Positions 5,883-6,404 of a stretch of 6,404 nt of DNA are shown here, piece after piece (the first letter of the stretch is position 1; each line of letters starts with the position of its first letter). The notes under the pieces were generated by a model, which was given only the letters and a program-made list of their open reading frames with translations, searched no databases and had not been told where the DNA came from. The DNA is from Desulfobacula sp. (lineage in GTDB: Bacteria; Desulfobacterota; Desulfobacteria; Desulfobacterales; Desulfobacteraceae). Location: contig JAQICW010000325.1 of NCBI GenBank assembly GCA_027858355.1, positions 1-6,404 on the forward strand, read 5' to 3'. The position numbers and the translations under genes were made by a program.

Positions 5883-5912
5883 TTATCAAAACTTTAACAG
5901 GTGCCCTATAAT
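5883..5912 (+). promoter_or_regulatory. Possible sigma-70 promoter for the small gene at 6001
   Basis: A perfect TATAAT at 5907-5912 has TTATCA (4 of 6 matches to the -35 consensus) at 5883-5888 with an 18-base spacer. It points toward the ORF at 6001 and gives a leader of about 80 bases. In AT-rich DNA such matches arise often by chance. Confidence 0.35.
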
Positions 5913-5989
5913 AAAAAAATCTACCATGAGAGAATTATTAAAGCGTTCACCAGGCCAGGCTTGACCCCGGGAGTTGTTTGATGAAATTT

Positions 5990-5996
5990 AAGGAGG
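5990..5996 (+). promoter_or_regulatory. Shine-Dalgarno site of the frameshifted gene
   Basis: A perfect AAGGAGG, 4 bases before the ATG at 6001. It is the strongest ribosome-binding site in the window and indicates that a real gene begins here even though its frame is now broken. Confidence 0.75.
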
Positions 5997-6000
5997 AATA

Positions 6001-6179
6001 ATGGGCAAAGGTCTTTCTCCATTACAGCGGTTCATCCTCAAGGAAGCACATATATATAAATCTCAAATGCTGATATCCTTATCAATTGGTATGGTTTTAC
6101 CCAGGTTTTTTTCGGTTCAATTAAATTTAATCGGCAGCGAATAGGAAATGATGTTGCCATCCTCATATCTTTTTGGTAG
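6001..6179 (+). pseudogene. Frameshifted small gene, probable winged-helix-type protein
   Basis: The ATG at 6001 starts MGKGLSPLQRFILKEAHIYK, a sensible soluble N-terminus. The frame then degenerates and stops at 6142-6144 after 47 codons. From 6060 the next frame reads NADILINWYGF (6066-6098), then FGSIKFNRQRIGND (6111-6152), ending at TAG 6177-6179. Joining the two frames near 6060-6068, equivalent to one missing base, gives a continuous protein-like sequence. The pattern LSPLQ..ILKEA...ILI.WYGF...FNRQ.IG resembles small helix-turn-helix-like hypothetical proteins I remember from deltaproteobacteria, a recollection and not a search result. The expected C-terminal helices after IGND are not found in any frame, so the gene appears both frameshifted and truncated. 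A sequencing error could explain the shift but not the missing end. Confidence 0.55.
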
Positions 6180-6262
6180 CCACTAAGTGTTCTTTGATCA
6201 ATTCTTTTGTAATGGGGAACAGACAAAAAATAGAAAAACTTATTGTTAGTGAACAAGGAAAA

Positions 6263-6404
6263 ATGAAAACACAAGTTATTATTGCAATATCAGTGATAAG
6301 CGGAGTCTTATGTTTATTTTTTATTTTTAGTTTCGTTTTTAAATCAGTGCGAAACAAACTTGAAAGATACATTCAAGAAAAATTCGATAAAATTGAATTA
6401 ATTG
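6263..6404 (+). CDS. Start of a small membrane protein (partial, runs off the window)
   Basis: The ATG at 6263, behind AAGGA (6255-6259, 3 bases spacing), opens a frame that continues to the window edge for 47 codons. It begins MKTQVIIAISVISG, has a single hydrophobic helix at about residues 4-26, then a charged, probably helical region (KSVRNKLERYIQEKFDKIE) that would lie next to the membrane. The frame is open upstream to 6152, and an ATG at 6212 could add 17 residues, but it lacks a ribosome-binding site. I do not recognise the family, and the function cannot be told from this fragment. It lies about 80 bases after the broken gene on the same strand. Confidence 0.5.
   Translation, partial: MKTQVIIAISVISGVLCLFFIFSFVFKSVRNKLERYIQEKFDKIELI

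Noticed and set aside
6038..6372. Two minus-strand frames at the right end
   Set aside because: They overlap each other and oppose the better-supported plus-strand small gene and membrane-protein start; no ribosome-binding site or known motif was seen.

Overview
The window is AT-rich and looks like a chromosomal segment from a Gram-negative, probably deltaproteobacterial (Desulfobacterota-type) organism. I infer this from three things: a Tad/Flp pilus set, a lipoprotein with LpoA/type-1 periplasmic-binding architecture, and an AAA+ ATPase of a kind I associate with such genomes. The taxonomic call rests on protein style, not on a marker gene.

Layout. Bases 1-204 (+) are the 3' end of an unrecognised gene entering from the left. 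Bases 246-1655 (+) encode an AAA+ ATPase with an N-terminal MshEN-like domain and a winged-helix-like segment. Its stop codon shares the palindrome TTAA (1652-1655) with the stop of the convergent tadG. The minus strand from 3648 down to 1652 carries a compact pilus operon: flp (major pilin, 3648-3490), a possible 39-residue ORF (3477-3358), tadE (3361-2939) and tadG (2920-1652). The leader upstream of flp (3649-3831) holds a convincing sigma-54 -24/-12 element and several palindromes. Further right, on the same strand, is a separate lipoprotein gene (5559-3832). A doubtful 89-residue ORF (5863-5594) rich in short repeats lies in front of it. The right end (6001-6404, +) has a small frameshifted gene with a perfect Shine-Dalgarno sequence, then the start of a small membrane protein that leaves the window.

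How the genes fit together. Flp is the prepilin, TadE a pseudopilin, and TadG an anchored envelope protein of the same pilus. The assembly machinery (prepilin peptidase, CpaB, secretin, TadA, TadB/C) is not in the window and must be elsewhere. The AAA+ protein is not TadA: it is a MoxR/dynein-like AAA+ fold fused to a domain that in MshE-type ATPases binds cyclic-di-GMP. Its convergent position next to tadG makes a regulatory or remodelling role in pilus biogenesis plausible but unproven. The sigma-54 promoter suggests pilin expression is controlled by an enhancer-binding protein. The lipoprotein is probably an outer-membrane activator of peptidoglycan synthesis or a solute receptor, transcribed separately from the pilus genes.

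Most promising for follow-up: the MshEN-winged helix-AAA+ architecture beside a Tad operon, the sigma-54/palindrome leader of flp, and the open frame running from the flp stop codon into tadE.
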